A DNA stretch of 64,000 nucleotides, from the NCBI GenBank assembly GCA_964036195.1, contig OZ038452.1:19727785-19791784 (forward strand), written 5' to 3'. The notes beneath the pieces are model-generated. The model saw nothing but the letters and a program-made list of their open reading frames with translations. It did not search any database and was not told the DNA's origin. Position 1 is the first letter of the stretch. Every line of letters starts with the position of its first letter. Below are positions 44,968 through 55,329 of this stretch, piece after piece. Origin of the DNA: Sphaerolaimus hirsutus. Taxonomy: Eukaryota; Nematoda; Chromadorea; Monhysterida; Sphaerolaimidae. The translations under genes and the position numbers were made by a program.

Positions 44968-45149
44968 CATACGATAAAAAGATAGGTACTCAATCAAAAA
45001 TTTCAAAAATTTACCATCAATATCAAAATCGGCAATGTAGGGGTCTCCATGTGGTGTCTTACAAATCTTCACTGTCACTTCACTTTACAACTTACTCTCC
45101 TTTACAATTTTACGTCACTTTACAACGTGCACTTATCTTATCTTTGATC

Positions 45150-45445
45150 ACGAGCTGAAGAAACTAGAACACATGAATCTAACAATATACATGGCTGAAT
45201 TTTTAAAGCAAGCCCAGTGCCAGTCAGATGAAACGACTGAACCGTACCTGCCAAAGCATCACATCTGTTTGAATTTTATCTTATTCCCAAATATAAAAAA
45301 AATTCTCCACAGGAAATAAATAAACATTATAAATTGGAAAAAATATGCCTAGAAGAGGTGCTTCATGTGGAGGGGAACATGTGCAAAAGCGGACGCATAG
45401 ATCCCGATGTCGCCGCACTGCATCGCCTGCTCTGCCCCACTATCG
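45150..45445 (+). pseudogene. Small Cys-rich protein exon 3, copy C, with in-frame stop
   Basis: The plus frame reads ELKKLEHMNLTIYMAEFLKQ then AQCQSDETTEPYLPKHHICL, matching exon 3 of copies A and B. A TAA interrupts it after ILHRK. The frame resumes with KICLEEVLHVEGNMC and ends LHRLLCPTIG at a GTGAGT donor (45446). The signal-peptide exon was not found upstream. A CAGAGTTG-type hAT-like end (CAGTGTTGTTAAAATAC) starts at 45482. It is probably a decayed partial duplicate. Confidence 0.6.
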
Positions 45446-45481
45446 GTGAGTGCACAGAGGACAGAACAGACAGGTATACTC

Positions 45482-45720
45482 CAGTGTTGTTAAAATACTG
45501 GTATTTTTGGACAATGTAAACGTAAACATAAATACCTTTTCCAAATTAAAAGTATAATACTAATACATAAGGTATTTTTAAAATACCAAGGAATACGTAA
45601 AAAAATACGTAAACGTAAAAAAAAATTATGTGTAGTATATGTCATTCTGTTTTGGAAAATACCATTATTTTCACCTTGTGATGGGTAAATCACTGATTTC
45701 CATGCAATATCTTAATGTTT
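45482..45720. mobile_element. 5-prime end of an AAACGTA hAT-like element
   Basis: CAGTGTTGTTAAAATACTGG with AATGTAAACGTAAACATAA and TACGTAAACGTAAAA matches 24689-24900, including CATTCTGTTTTGGAAAATACC. The far end was not found. Confidence 0.6.
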
Positions 45721-46604
45721 TCAGCACTTCATGCACTTCACCACCAACAACATTAAGTGAGACAGTGATCACAAAACAAAAATGTTTATGAAAAGTGTAA
45801 CTCTTGTAAACGGGAATATAGTCTTTTTTTTGTTTTTTTCTTAGTTTTTGTTACAGCGAGAAGGAGAATGATTCATTTTTTACATTTTTTTATTTGAATT
45901 GAACATGAGCGAGCACAACATTTGCATTTCTTTTTGTCGCACTTGAATACAAATGAGTGTCCATGGAATGTTTGACTTTTATATCTGTAAAAACATGATG
46001 CAATCACGTAATAAAACTGTTGAGTATATTAAATTTTGTAAATTGAAGTAAAAAGTAACAAAAACGAATATATAAACAGTCACAATAAAAAACAAATGTT
46101 AACATATACATGAAAAATGCACATGAAAAGTAATTGTCACGTCAAAATTGTCTACATTCCGCAACAAATTTATGGAAGGGAATTCAAAAAGTCCAAAAAA
46201 GTAGTTTAATATCGATATCGAGGTTCAATATTGTATCAATATCAAATATCAAGTTTCAGAAAAAAATATTGAATATCAAATATCAATATCGAAAAGTCAT
46301 ATTGTTTGAACCCTAGGCGCCAGGATAAATTAGTGCGTACAATACCCTGGGCATGCTAAAAATGTTATCTAGCACTCATTCACTTCTTTATTCACGTTCT
46401 CCAGGATTTAATAAACAAAAACATGACTAGCAACAATTTTGTTTTGTATAAAATCATACTTTCATGTGACATTCAATTTAAATCCCATGAAAATTGTCAC
46501 TCGACAATGCATTCAAATCAGACAAAATTTTTACAAGGATGTTTCCTTGAATAGAACAAAAATGAAATTGTGTTAATTTTGATCCATTCATTTACGGGTT
46601 TGCA
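45721..46604. other. AT-rich interval with GATATC-word relic
   Basis: 46205-46315 is a relic with repeated AATATCAATATCGA words and the end TTTGAACCCTA, the terminus of the 56660 element with GATATC in place of GGGATC. Otherwise no gene or repeat end is seen. Confidence 0.45.
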
Positions 46605-46722
46605 AGTTTGGTGGTCCAGCTCTCAACTTCTGATCGGTCGGACACTTCTGATGAACCGTTGGAGAAAGATCCACTTGCACAACTTCGTCGATTTTCCAGC
46701 GTTTTCATTAATCCAAAGGATG
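46605..46722 (+). CDS. Possible coding exon of unknown gene
   Basis: The plus frame reads VVQLSTSDRSDTSDEPLEKD then PLAQLRRFSSVFINPKD, a plausible acidic/Ser-rich protein segment with normal codon composition among AT-rich DNA. It abuts a GCGCC fragment at 46732. No homologue was recognised, and there is no second copy in the window to test it. Confidence 0.3.
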
Positions 46723-47117
46723 TCACAGAAAAAGGGCGCCAAGCACCTAGGGCGCCACCCGCCACGGCGCCTTTGAGAAAGTGGGCGCCAAGGGCGCCAC
46801 TGAAAAAGGACGCTTCGATATTTCATATTCGATATTGAAAAGTGGTCGATATTCAATATTCAATATTTTGATATTTTCAATATTCGATATTGCGATTTGC
46901 CTTCGGTATAGCAAGGCATATTTCAAGTGGCATATTGTAAATAGTTTCATGTGGTTTCACACATGGTTAATCATCTCTTTACTGAAATGTGAATGGTACA
47001 AGTGATTTTAACAAGGTTTATATCACTTAAAAGTAGAAAATGAAAGAGAAACATGATGAATCAAAGTGTATCAGACAAAGAACCATTTGGTAGATATTAC
47101 AGTTCATACTTATAGCC
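46723..47117. other. GCGCC fragment and GATATC-type words
   Basis: 46732-46815 carries GGCGCCAAG-type words without termini. 46815-46895 carries TCGATATTCAATATT words. The remainder is AT-rich. Confidence 0.45.
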
Positions 47118-47546
47118 TACCGTATTACCTCGAAATACCCCCAGGGGGTTTATTATTTCGCCAGCAAAATTTGAGGGGGGGATAATTCGAGGGGGGGTTT
47201 ATTCGAGGGGGGGGTCTATTATTTCGCCAGAAATTTTCAGAAATTCCCCATACTCGGCCGTAGAAAAATCGAACAATTACATAGATGTATATGTATTTAT
47301 AGGTATATATAACTGTATATGCACATAAACCCTACCCTAAAGTCACTCAATCATCAGTTTTAACGTGTGTTCTGCATTGTACAGATAACAAACTACGGTA
47401 TTTGTCATGAACGTTATCTTTACACTCAATGTTAGGGGGGGTATTTCGAGGGGGGAGTTTATTATTTCCTCAGCCGAATTTTAGGGGGGGTATTTCGAGG
47501 GGGGGGGGGTTAATTCAAGGGGGGGATAATTCGAGGTAATACGGTA
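47118..47546. mobile_element. TA-type element, CCTCGAAATACCCC word (intact)
   Basis: The ends are TACCGTATTACCTCGAAATA (47118) and TAATTCGAGGTAATACGGTA (47546). It has CCCCCAGGGGG near the left, runs of up to ten G in the right half, and TGTTCTGCATTGTACAG in the centre. It is nearly the same as 49734-50166, showing recent activity of this family. Confidence 0.9.
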
Positions 47547-48239
47547 ATTGCTTATGGGCATGTTGCAAAAAATAGCATATCAGCATTTTCTAGCTTCAAA
47601 TTTTACACTCCAACAAAAATGACATTAAAATACTGTACTTTTACTCATCAAATACAATATTTACTATTTATAAGCAAATCAGATCAAACATAAATATCTC
47701 AAAATGAAAATGATAACTTAATTAAGGGAAACAATACAGGTTCAATATATCGAAAAAATGGTTGATATTCGATATTTTTTTCAAAATTTTCGATATCGAT
47801 ATTCAATATTCCTTATTTTTTAAACATTCGATATCGATATTCGATATGAAAAAATTGTCGATATCCGATATTCGATACGATATATCGTTTGAACCCTACT
47901 GGCGCCCGCGCCATTATTTTCAAATGGCGCCATGGCGCCCTTTTTCTGTGGCGCGCTTGGATTTGTGCTCTGTTTCCGAATGGCGCCATGACGCCATTGG
48001 CGCCTGGCGCCTTTTTTCTGGCAGTTTTCCAACACTACACCGAAGTATGCCATTCTATTCGAATAAATACGGGAATAAACTAAATACCGACAACTCGAGA
48101 AATTTTTTTGAAAACATAAAAAATAGCCTAAACTATTTGGTAAATACATATATTTATGGTCCATATCGGGATGAAAAGTGCAGAAGTATCTACATAGGAA
48201 TGGTCATCGTTGGTCATGACTCATGAGTTATTGCGACTC
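47547..48239. mobile_element. GATATC-word relic and GCGCC fragment
   Basis: 47737-47897 starts CAGGTTCAATATATCG and ends GATATATCGTTTGAACCCTA, with GATATTCGATATCGATATTC words between. It is the GATATC counterpart of the CGGGAT element, though I found no target duplication. 47900-48036 is a GCGCC-family end (GGCAGTTTTCCAACACTA). Confidence 0.55.
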
Positions 48240-48472
48240 GAGCGAACATTTTAGTTGAACCGAATATGGTACCAAAAATGTGGAATCAAATGATTTGAAT
48301 CGAAAGATGTGTCAAGCAAATCTCATTGTCGCAGCTGCCTGTTCTAGCGCGACGCGCGTAGTACCGACAAGAACACAGACTGTTACAAGAGCGACGTCAC
48401 TCACAGTTACTGCTGATCAGACACCAGCACCCAAGCATTGACACTTTGTGATAAAATTCCCTCTTACACGAC

Positions 48473-48664
48473 TAGTGCTGTAAAAAGCGTTTTTGTTCAC
48501 TTAGCATTTTGTTCCTGGCGCCGGGCAAAAAAAGCGACAAGCGCCATGGCGCTGTTCATGGGCATGGCGCCACAGCAAGATAGCGCCAAGCGCCAAAAGC
48601 GCCACGGCGCTTTTTGCTTTGGCGCTAGTGCCAGGCGCCAGCGCCGTGGCGCTTTACATCACTA
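48473..48664. mobile_element. 192-bp hAT-like MITE, GCGCC word
   Basis: The ends are TAGTGCTGTAAAAAGCG at 48473 and GGCGCTTTACATCACTA at 48664. Flanks TACACGAC and CACACGAC agree at 7 of 8. Almost the whole element is GCGCC words, so ends plus word seem enough for mobility in trans. Confidence 0.75.
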
Positions 48665-48946
48665 CACACGACTCACTTTCACCACGCATTACACCTTTCC
48701 CTTTGAAGCGGCAAAAATAATGAAGAAAATTTATGAACAGGTAATTATGTAAAAAAACAAGTAGTTTTGGAGATAAGAATGGATGAGAAGTTATGAAAGT
48801 ATAAATTTCAGTGAGAATTTAGCGGAATATTGTAGATAATTTGTTCTACATGGGTAGATCGCAGAGAAATTTTGGTGGTGGGGCGTTTAAGGGATAGGAT
48901 AGGAACCCATTTTTTCATATTGGCCTAGATAAATCACCCAACTCAC

Positions 48947-49060
48947 CGGTAATGTGCAAATGGCTTTCACCACTGCAGAATGGCCATTGGACTCTATCAT
49001 ATCGCTCCTGATTGATTCAAGCTGCTTTAAGTCAGAATCCCACATTGTGACCAGACTTTT
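48947..49060 (-). CDS. WD40 exon, EML-like (second of two, minus strand)
   Basis: The minus strand reads VTMWDSDLKQLESIRSDMIE then SNGHSAVVKAICTLP, followed by a consensus GTGAGT donor at 48946. 'xMWDSDLK' is a WD40 blade end followed by the inter-blade segment seen in EML proteins (VKLWD...). Read after the exon at 49194-49336, it would complete the blade (IFTGTK...VTMWD). The exact acceptor is not resolved. EML proteins bind microtubules. The function here is inferred only from the repeat style. Confidence 0.6.
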
Positions 49061-49193
49061 TACGCTTCTATCATGATTGGGTTAATACATTTTAATAAAA
49101 TTATTGTATGATACAAAATACATGCAGATCTGTGTGAATTTTCATCCGATCAACACGTATCTACGAATGGAGTAAACAAACACACCCCTTCAC

Positions 49194-49336
49194 TTTTGTG
49201 CCAGTGAATATTCGAGAACCAGATTCTGTAGCACGCACAGCTAGGGCAAAGATGGGGCTTCCATTGTGCGGCGATATGATGTTTTTGACATGATTGTCCT
49301 GCCAGATGCACATGCGCCCGTCAAATCCGCATGTAC
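49194..49336 (-). CDS. WD40 exon, EML-like (first of two, minus strand)
   Basis: The acceptor (ACACTAG) precedes 49336. The 47 codons read TCGFDGRMCIWQDNHVKNII then SPHNGSPIFALAVRATESGS then RIFTGTK, with a GTGAAG donor after 49194. 'GFDGRMCIWQ' is a blade-closing WD motif. 'HNGSPIFALAV...IFTG' is the start of the next blade, as in EML proteins ('AHDGSIFAL...FTGGKD'). The exon is short and in phase. Other exons of the gene must lie outside or be dispersed. Confidence 0.65.
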
Positions 49337-49426
49337 CTAGTGTAAATTCCCACAGTTCAATGTTATATCAAGACACCCAGAAAATCAGTTTTATATATAC
49401 GTTCAGTCTTTTGGCACCTATTTTTG

Positions 49427-49462
49427 GATTTAGTCGAGTCGAGTCTATTTCGAGCCCTAGTT
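49427..49462. mobile_element. Solo end of GACTCGA-word element
   Basis: TAGTCGAGTCGAGTC and TTTCGAGCCCTAG match the terminus and word of 57495-58905. Only a short piece is present. Confidence 0.5.
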
Positions 49463-49604
49463 ACAGGTGTTTGAATGCAGTTTTGTCACAGATCATCTTC
49501 GATGTGAGTCTTTCAGCCAGCGGGAAACACCTGCTGGTGTGCAGCGGAAACGTGGAAAGTGACAGCCAGTCAGCAGTGTCCGTGTGGCGCTGGAGTGACA
49601 GTTG
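49462..49604 (+). CDS. WD40-like exon on the opposite strand
   Basis: The plus frame reads QIIFDVSLSASGKHLLVCSG then NVESDSQSAVSVWRWSD. This resembles EML/CFAP-type blades (FSxDGKxLVxVGxDxxHxVxVWDW). It lies within 130 bp of a minus-strand WD40 exon. That fits either two neighbouring genes or a rearranged pseudogene cluster. Confidence 0.5.
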
Positions 49605-49733
49605 GACATTCTCACTTCACACTTTTTCATAATTAAATACATTGTTTCAAACTGCTTTTCAGGTATTACTCGCAATGCAGGTGCCCTATTAGCGGCGCTT
49701 TTGACGTTTCTTCAGCGTCCACCTCGTTATGAC

Positions 49734-50166
49734 TACCGTATTACCTCGAAATACCCCCAGGGGGTTTATTATTTCGCCAGCAAAATTTGAGGGGGGGATA
49801 ATTCGAGGGGGGGTTTATTCGAGGGGGGGTCTATTATTTCGCCAGAAATTTTCGGAAATTACCCATACGCGGACGTAGAAAAATCCAACAATTATATTGA
49901 TGTATATGTGTTTATACGCATATATAACTGTATATACACAAAAACCCTTCCCTAACGTAACTTAATCATCAGTTTTAACGTGTGTTTTGCATTGTACAGA
50001 TCACAAACTGCGGTATTTGTCATGTACGTTCACGTTACACTCAATGTTAGGGGGGGTATTTCGAGGGGGGGGGGGGGTTATTATTTCCTCAGCCGAAATT
50101 TAGGGGGGGTATTTCGAGGGGGGGGGGTTAATTCAAGGGGGGGGGTTAATTCGAGGTAATACGGTA
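49734..50166. mobile_element. TA-type element, CCTCGAAATACCCC word (intact)
   Basis: TACCGTATTACCTCGAAATA at 49734 and TTAATTCGAGGTAATACGGTA at 50166. It is nearly collinear with 47118-47546 (TATTATTTCGCCAGCAAAAT, ACTTAATCATCAGTTTTAAC). G runs reach 13. It immediately follows the WD40-like exon region. Confidence 0.9.
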
Positions 50167-50401
50167 TATAAAAGAATACATTGATCCTATTTTATCGAAC
50201 ACCAACGATTTTTCAAATAATTTTTTCTTGAACCGCAATGTGAGAATACCAGCATTCTGAAAAAAAAATTTTAATAGCTACAAGAAAACGTAAAAATTGA
50301 ATATTTTTACAGGTTCTCCCGGTTCTACCAGAGGATCTGAACCACATTGCAATTTTGAGAGATTTCCGGAGATTCTCAAAATATTCACCAGAAAAAATAT
50401 A

Positions 50402-50796
50402 TACCGTATATCCTCGATTAAGTCCCCCATCAAAAAAATTCCCCCTCGAATAACTCCCCCCTGTTAGCTAACTAAGGAAAGAATAACTCACCCCCTCGAA
50501 GAACTCCCCCTCTTTAATGGGTGACAAAGGCGTCCATGTAAATATGAAAGACATTTTTATGTATGTTTTCTCCAAAAGCCATGTTTTTTTGCAGCTAATG
50601 TTCACTAGCATTGATTTCATTGTGTGAATTATGGAATTTCAACCCTTTTCATACAACATATCGATCATGCATGTTACATTATATTCTGACGAAAAATAAA
50701 CTCCCCCCTCGAATAACTCCCATCGAATAAGTCCCCCCTGAAAAAGTTCTGATGAAAAAATAACTCCCCGTGGGACTTATTCAAAGATATACAGTA
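50402..50796. mobile_element. TA-type element, TCGAATAACTCCCC word
   Basis: TACCGTATATCCTCGATTAA at the left and TTATTCAAAGATATACAGTA at the right, with CTCGAATAACTCCCCC units. Here both the terminus (TATATCC) and the word (ATAACTC) differ from the CGAAATAC group. Copies are at 33353 and 61696. Confidence 0.75.
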
Positions 50797-51028
50797 TATA
50801 CAGTGTTTGCTTGAATTGTTCTCCCCCTTGAAAAACCCCATGTAAGCCGAGTGAGGAAATAATAAGAAATTGGTGAAATTTTTTGTGCCCAATTTTAACA
50901 AAAATGGTTGGTTATTGTGTTAATAAAGAATATTTCATGAAATGAGTTGATAGAAACATGATTAAAAATTTTGACGAAATAATAATCCCACCTCGAGATG
51001 GGAGGAATAATAATGAGAGAGATTTAAT
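50797..51028. other. Decayed TA-type sequence
   Basis: GTGTTTGCTTGAATTGTTCTC and CCCCTTGAAAAACC near 50800-50850 resemble the TTGAATAATT group. The rest is AT-rich. Confidence 0.4.
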
Positions 51029-51163
51029 TAACGTATTTCCTCGAAATACCCCCAGGGGGTTTATTTTTTCAGAGTGAGATTTTTTAGGGGGGAGGGGGTT
51101 AAACGAGGGAGGGGGGTATTTCGAGGGGTATTTTTTCGCTAGAATTTTTTGAAATCCCAGTAC

Positions 51164-52494
51164 TAGTGATGGAAAAGCGCCATGGCGATGGCGCCTGGCG
51201 CTAGCGCCAAAGCAAAAAGCGCCATGGCGCTTTTGGCGCTTGGCGCTAAAACGCTCTGGCGCCATTGGCGCTTGGCGCCGTGCTTCCAAAAAGCGCCATG
51301 GCGCTTTTGGCGCTTGGCGCTGCTATCCGGTGGCGCCATTGGCGCTTGACGCTAGCCTTTTAAAAAGCGCCAAAAAAGCGCCAGACAGTAAAAAACGCGC
51401 AGCTGACGTGCGCTAACGTGCGCGCGCGCGCACCTTTGAAGTCCAGGAGTACCATAAAGACCCAATATTCCAAAATTGTAGAGTTGTTACAATACTCATA
51501 TTTTTGGAAAACGTAGAAGTAAATACCCTATCAAAATATTAAGTATTTACTGTATTTCCTCGAAATACCCCCAGGGGGTTTATAAAGTGTGTAGACGTAT
51601 AAACACTGTTCTCACATAACAGAGTCTTCGTTTTTAACGTGTGTTCTGCATTGCCAGGATGCCAAACCGCAGCCTTTGTCCTTTACGTTCTCTATACACT
51701 AAATTTGGGGGAGGGTATTTCGAGGGGGGGGGGGTTATAAGTTCATAGTGTCCATTTTGAGGGGGGGGGGTATTTTGAGGGGGGTATTTCGAGAAAATAC
51801 GGTATATATGGAAATAACTTTTTTACTCACCCCTGAGTACAGAAAATTTCCAATACAGTTTAAACCCATACTCATGAGTATCTTCGAGTAAAATATGTTT
51901 TCCAGAAAAATGCAAAATCAACTAGTTTTGTAAATACATTTTCACAACTGTGCAAAATTACGCCACATTTACTTGCAACTTCAGCTGAGCTCTAATTCCG
52001 GCTTTACTGGTGTCATAGAGAGGGCGTTTAGTATTTAAATACCTAAAGTGTTTAGGTACATTGTGTGAAATAGGATATGTTCTGTACTGATACGTTGGAA
52101 ACTGGCACACTAATTAAATACAACAACAAATTTTTATAGGATAAATATTAGGTAAAAATGCTTTTTTTGGTTACAATTTGGATGTTGTTATTGTGTTTTG
52201 GGAAGAGATATAATGCACACAAAGTGATAATAGTGCATGTACGAGACCGTGAACTGCGCCTTCATTAAAATAGAGCGAAATCACTTTGGCGCTGGCGCCA
52301 TTGGCGCTTGGCGCCATTGCCTCCTGGCGCCATTGGCGTTTGGCGCTGTGACCCAGAAAAGCGCCATGGCGCTTTTGGCGCTTGGCGCTCAAACGCTCTG
52401 GCGCCATTGGCGCTTGGCGCCGTGCTCCAAAAAAGCGCCATGGATGGCGCTTTTGGCGCTTGGCGCCAAAAGTCTGGCGCTTTTTCCATCACTA
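51164..52494. mobile_element. hAT-like MITE, GGCGCC word
   Basis: The ends are TAGTGATGGAAAAGCGCC at 51164 and GGCGCTTTTTCCATCACTA at 52494. Flanks CCCAGTAC (51156-51163 and 52495-52502) are identical. GCGCC arrays flank an AT-rich middle with nested elements. Frames 50912-51289 and 52171-52573 are word read-through. Confidence 0.9.
51479..51952. mobile_element. hAT-like element, ACTCA/GAGTA word
   Basis: It starts TAGAGTTGTTACAATACTC at 51479 and ends TACATTTTCACAACTGTG at 51952. Flanks CAAAATTG and CAAAATTA agree at 7 of 8. Words ACTCACCCCTGAGTA and ACTCATGAGTA replace AAGNGTA. The TA-type element 51548-51804 is nested within. Confidence 0.65.
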
Positions 52495-52719
52495 CCCAGT
52501 ACTCAATTGTTGTTTGAAACGTGCGCTGAAATCGAAAAATGCAACAAAAACCGCCATGTATAAGACTCTATAGACATACCTATATAAGTATGTAGATAGA
52601 TGGTATCAACACTGTTCAAATCTACCTAACACATTTTGAGGGGGGTATTTCAAGGGGTGGGGGGTATTTCGAGGGAGGTGGAGGTATCTCGAGGGGGGGT
52701 ATTTCGAGGAAATACGGTA

Positions 52720-53144
52720 TATTTACTTTCTATTTGAGATTTTATTTAAGTATTGTTGTACTATCAATTCGTTTTTGAGCTTCCATAAATTTTAGTACAA
52801 CTTATGTACTTTTGTTGTGAAGGGAAAAGTTTGTCCCTGTGATCAGGTATAGTCGGTGGACATTTCATCCTATAAAATCGGAGAGTTAGAATTCGCTAGT
52901 GAATAGAGCGAACACAAAATTTGTGCCCCACCTGGATGCTCAGAATTGAAAATGACATACCCCCCTTGTTTAACCCCTCCTCAAAATTTCCACTCTGAAA
53001 AAATAAACCCCCAGGGGGTAATTAAAGGAAATACGGTAACTTAGAGCTTTCACTCTCATTTGTAATATACGCAACTGGTAACTGGGATAAGGGCCAAGTT
53101 CTCATACGTGACCCAATCTGTTACAATCCTTAAAATATTGCGAC
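52720..53144. other. AT-rich interval with a TA-type end
   Basis: CCCCTCCTCAAAATTTCCAC and AAAGGAAATACGGTA (52970-53038) are a partial TA-type element. No gene is seen. Confidence 0.45.
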
Positions 53145-54635
53145 TAGTGATGTTAAAGGCACCGGGGAAAATGGCACCGCACCGCACCGGCACCTTTGCC
53201 AACGCATGAAAAGGGCACCTGGCACCCTGGGGCACCGGCCAGAAAATGGCACCGCACCGCACCGGCACCGGTGCCTTTTGGAAAAAATGGCACCGGCACC
53301 GAAGGGCACCGGCGGGTTGCCGGTGCTAGCACCGAAAGGCACTGCACCGGGCTGGAATTTCTGAAGTAATATCGGGCAGTTTCTCAGTGGTCTCACCTTT
53401 GGAAGTGCATATTTCCATGAATTTTCAACCGATTTTGATGGTTGAGCACTTAAAATGATCAGAATGATGTGGCAATCACTTTTATGAAGCAATTACAATG
53501 ATTACAAATGAAAGATAAAATATTTAATTCATGACAATGTCCATAGCCACTATTGTCTACTGATCGGAGTCGTTGCTGTACAGAGAATGGAACTATCTCT
53601 GTCATAAACTGACAAAAAAATTTGAACAAAAAAGTAAGATAAATATAAAATATAAAAATAATTTAAAATTCAACAAAATTTTAGATTCGCTCATCAGATC
53701 TAGTGATGTTAAAGGCACCGGGAAAAACGGCACCGCACCGCACCGGCACCTTTGCCAACGCATGAAAAGGGCACCTGGCACCCTGGGGCACCGGTCAGAA
53801 AATGGCACCGCACCGAACCGGCACCGGTGCCTTTTGGAAAAAATGGCACCGGCACCGAAGGGCACTGGCGGGTTGCCGGTGCTAGCACCGTAAGGCACCG
53901 CACCGGGCTGGAATTTCTGAAGTAAATATCGGGCAGTTTCTCAGTGGTTTCACCTTTGGAAGTGCATATTTCCATGAATTTTCAACCGATTTTGATGGTT
54001 GAGCACTTAAAATGATCAGAATGATGTGGCAATCACTTTTATGAAGCAATTACAATGATTACAAATGAAAGATAAAATATTTTATTTACTACAATGTCCA
54101 TAGCCACTATTGTCTACTGATCGGAGTCGTTGCTGTACAGAGAATGGAACTATCTCTGCCATAAACTGACAACAAATTTTGAACAAAAAAGTAAGATAAA
54201 TATAAAATATAAAAATGATAAAAATTCAACAAAATTTTAAATTCGCTCATCAGATCATGTATCGGGTATAATGGATTTCACAGTAGGTATATTTATTTGA
54301 TGGGAGGTTTACAAAATAGGCAAAAACGGTTGGGTAAATATATCGCTGTTTTTTGAAATATGAATAAGCACATACTATGGACAAAATTGCACAGCACATA
54401 AAGCCTTGGCCGGTGCCTTTCCCGGTGCCTTTTACTTTGCCCTGGTGCTAGCACCTTTGGCACCGGCAAAAAAATGGCACCGCACCGCACCGGCACCGGT
54501 GCTATTCTGAAAAAAATGGCACCGGCACCGGCATGGCACCCCTGAAGATTGCAATGGCACCGCACCAGCACCGGTGCTGGTGCACTTTGGTGCCCAGCAC
54601 CGGGGCACTGGTGCCCCGGTGCCTTTACATCACTA
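53145..54635. mobile_element. hAT-like MITE, GGCACC word, with tandemly doubled left half
   Basis: The ends are TAGTGATGTTAAAGGCACCG at 53145 and GGTGCCTTTACATCACTA at 54635. Flanks ATTGCGAC and ATTGCGGC agree at 7 of 8. The left half (53145-53700) is repeated at 53701-54257, each copy beginning with a full terminus and ending CGCTCATCAGATC. The right portion then continues as in 16145-17075. This copy therefore has two left ends and one right end. Confidence 0.9.
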
Positions 54636-55099
54636 ATTGCGGCACAATAATGACACATCATGCACTCTCCACATCATTTGAATATATCTCAGGTCTAAAC
54701 AAAAATTGAATTCCCATTTGGCACATGCGTAGTCCTGACATAGCAGTGTGTGTGCATGCAAAATTACAACACAATTGCAGTGTGCACTCCTTAGATATTA
54801 GTGAAAAAGTTGTTTCTGAAAAGAATGATTTTGGCTAATGATAATGTAAATCAAATTAGTGTCCAAGACCAAGGGTATATGATGAAAACACATTGCCAAT
54901 GCACTAAAACCAAAAAAAAAATCTTTGCAAACATGTGTTGTGCACAACGCGTTTTTGAAACTGCGCGGCAGAAATGTGTTGTGCGTTGAATTGATTTCGA
55001 CCCCTCTATTTACAAATGAACAATATGTGATAAGATTGGTGACGAAACATAACGGCGGCATCCAATAGAACAGCAGATACCTATGTGGTTAACGAAAAA
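54636..55099. other. Unassigned interval
   Basis: No gene is recognised. The frames at 54798-55061 and 54801-54989 have no known motif. 55050-55138 is a decayed TA-type AATAGAACAGCAG element shared with the upstream flank of locus A. Confidence 0.4.
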
Positions 55100-55140
55100 A
55101 TATAACGACGCTCATATATTAGAAGCAATGCGGTATTCGG

Positions 55141-55318
55141 TTAACATTGACTGGGGTCGTCTTCATGGGGTAGCTCAAAGAGCTGCACGCGCCCGTTGAG
55201 CAGGCCGACGGCGACCAGGGCGCCTGGCTGGCTGCCTTTGTTTGGGTGCGGCGCCATGGACACGCACGCGGCCGAGTCGGCCAGCGGCGCCCCAAGCACT
55301 TGGGTCTGCGTCAGGCGT
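55141..55318 (-). CDS. WD40-like C-terminal exon, locus B copy
   Basis: The minus strand encodes LTQTQVLGAPLADSAACVSM then APHPNKGSQPGALVAVGLLN then GRVQLFELPHEDDPSQC and a stop. It is nearly identical to 20519-20691, but here the upstream exon edge (ACGCAGACCCAAGTGC in plus sense) is not broken by a transposon. It faces away from the Cys-rich gene that follows, so the two are head to head. The gene is unassigned. Confidence 0.6.
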
Positions 55319-55329
55319 GGCTCTGCTTG

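Larger units (their letters stand above)
51029..52719. mobile_element. Four-level nest of elements inside one TA-type element
   Basis: The outer TA-type element has its left end at 51029 (TAACGTATTTCCTCGAAATA) and its right end at 52719 (ATTTCGAGGAAATACGGTA). Inside it, 51164-52494 is a GCGCC hAT-like element. Inside that, 51479-51952 is an ACTCA-word hAT-like element. Inside that, 51548-51804 is another TA-type element. The order of insertion is therefore readable directly. Confidence 0.85.
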
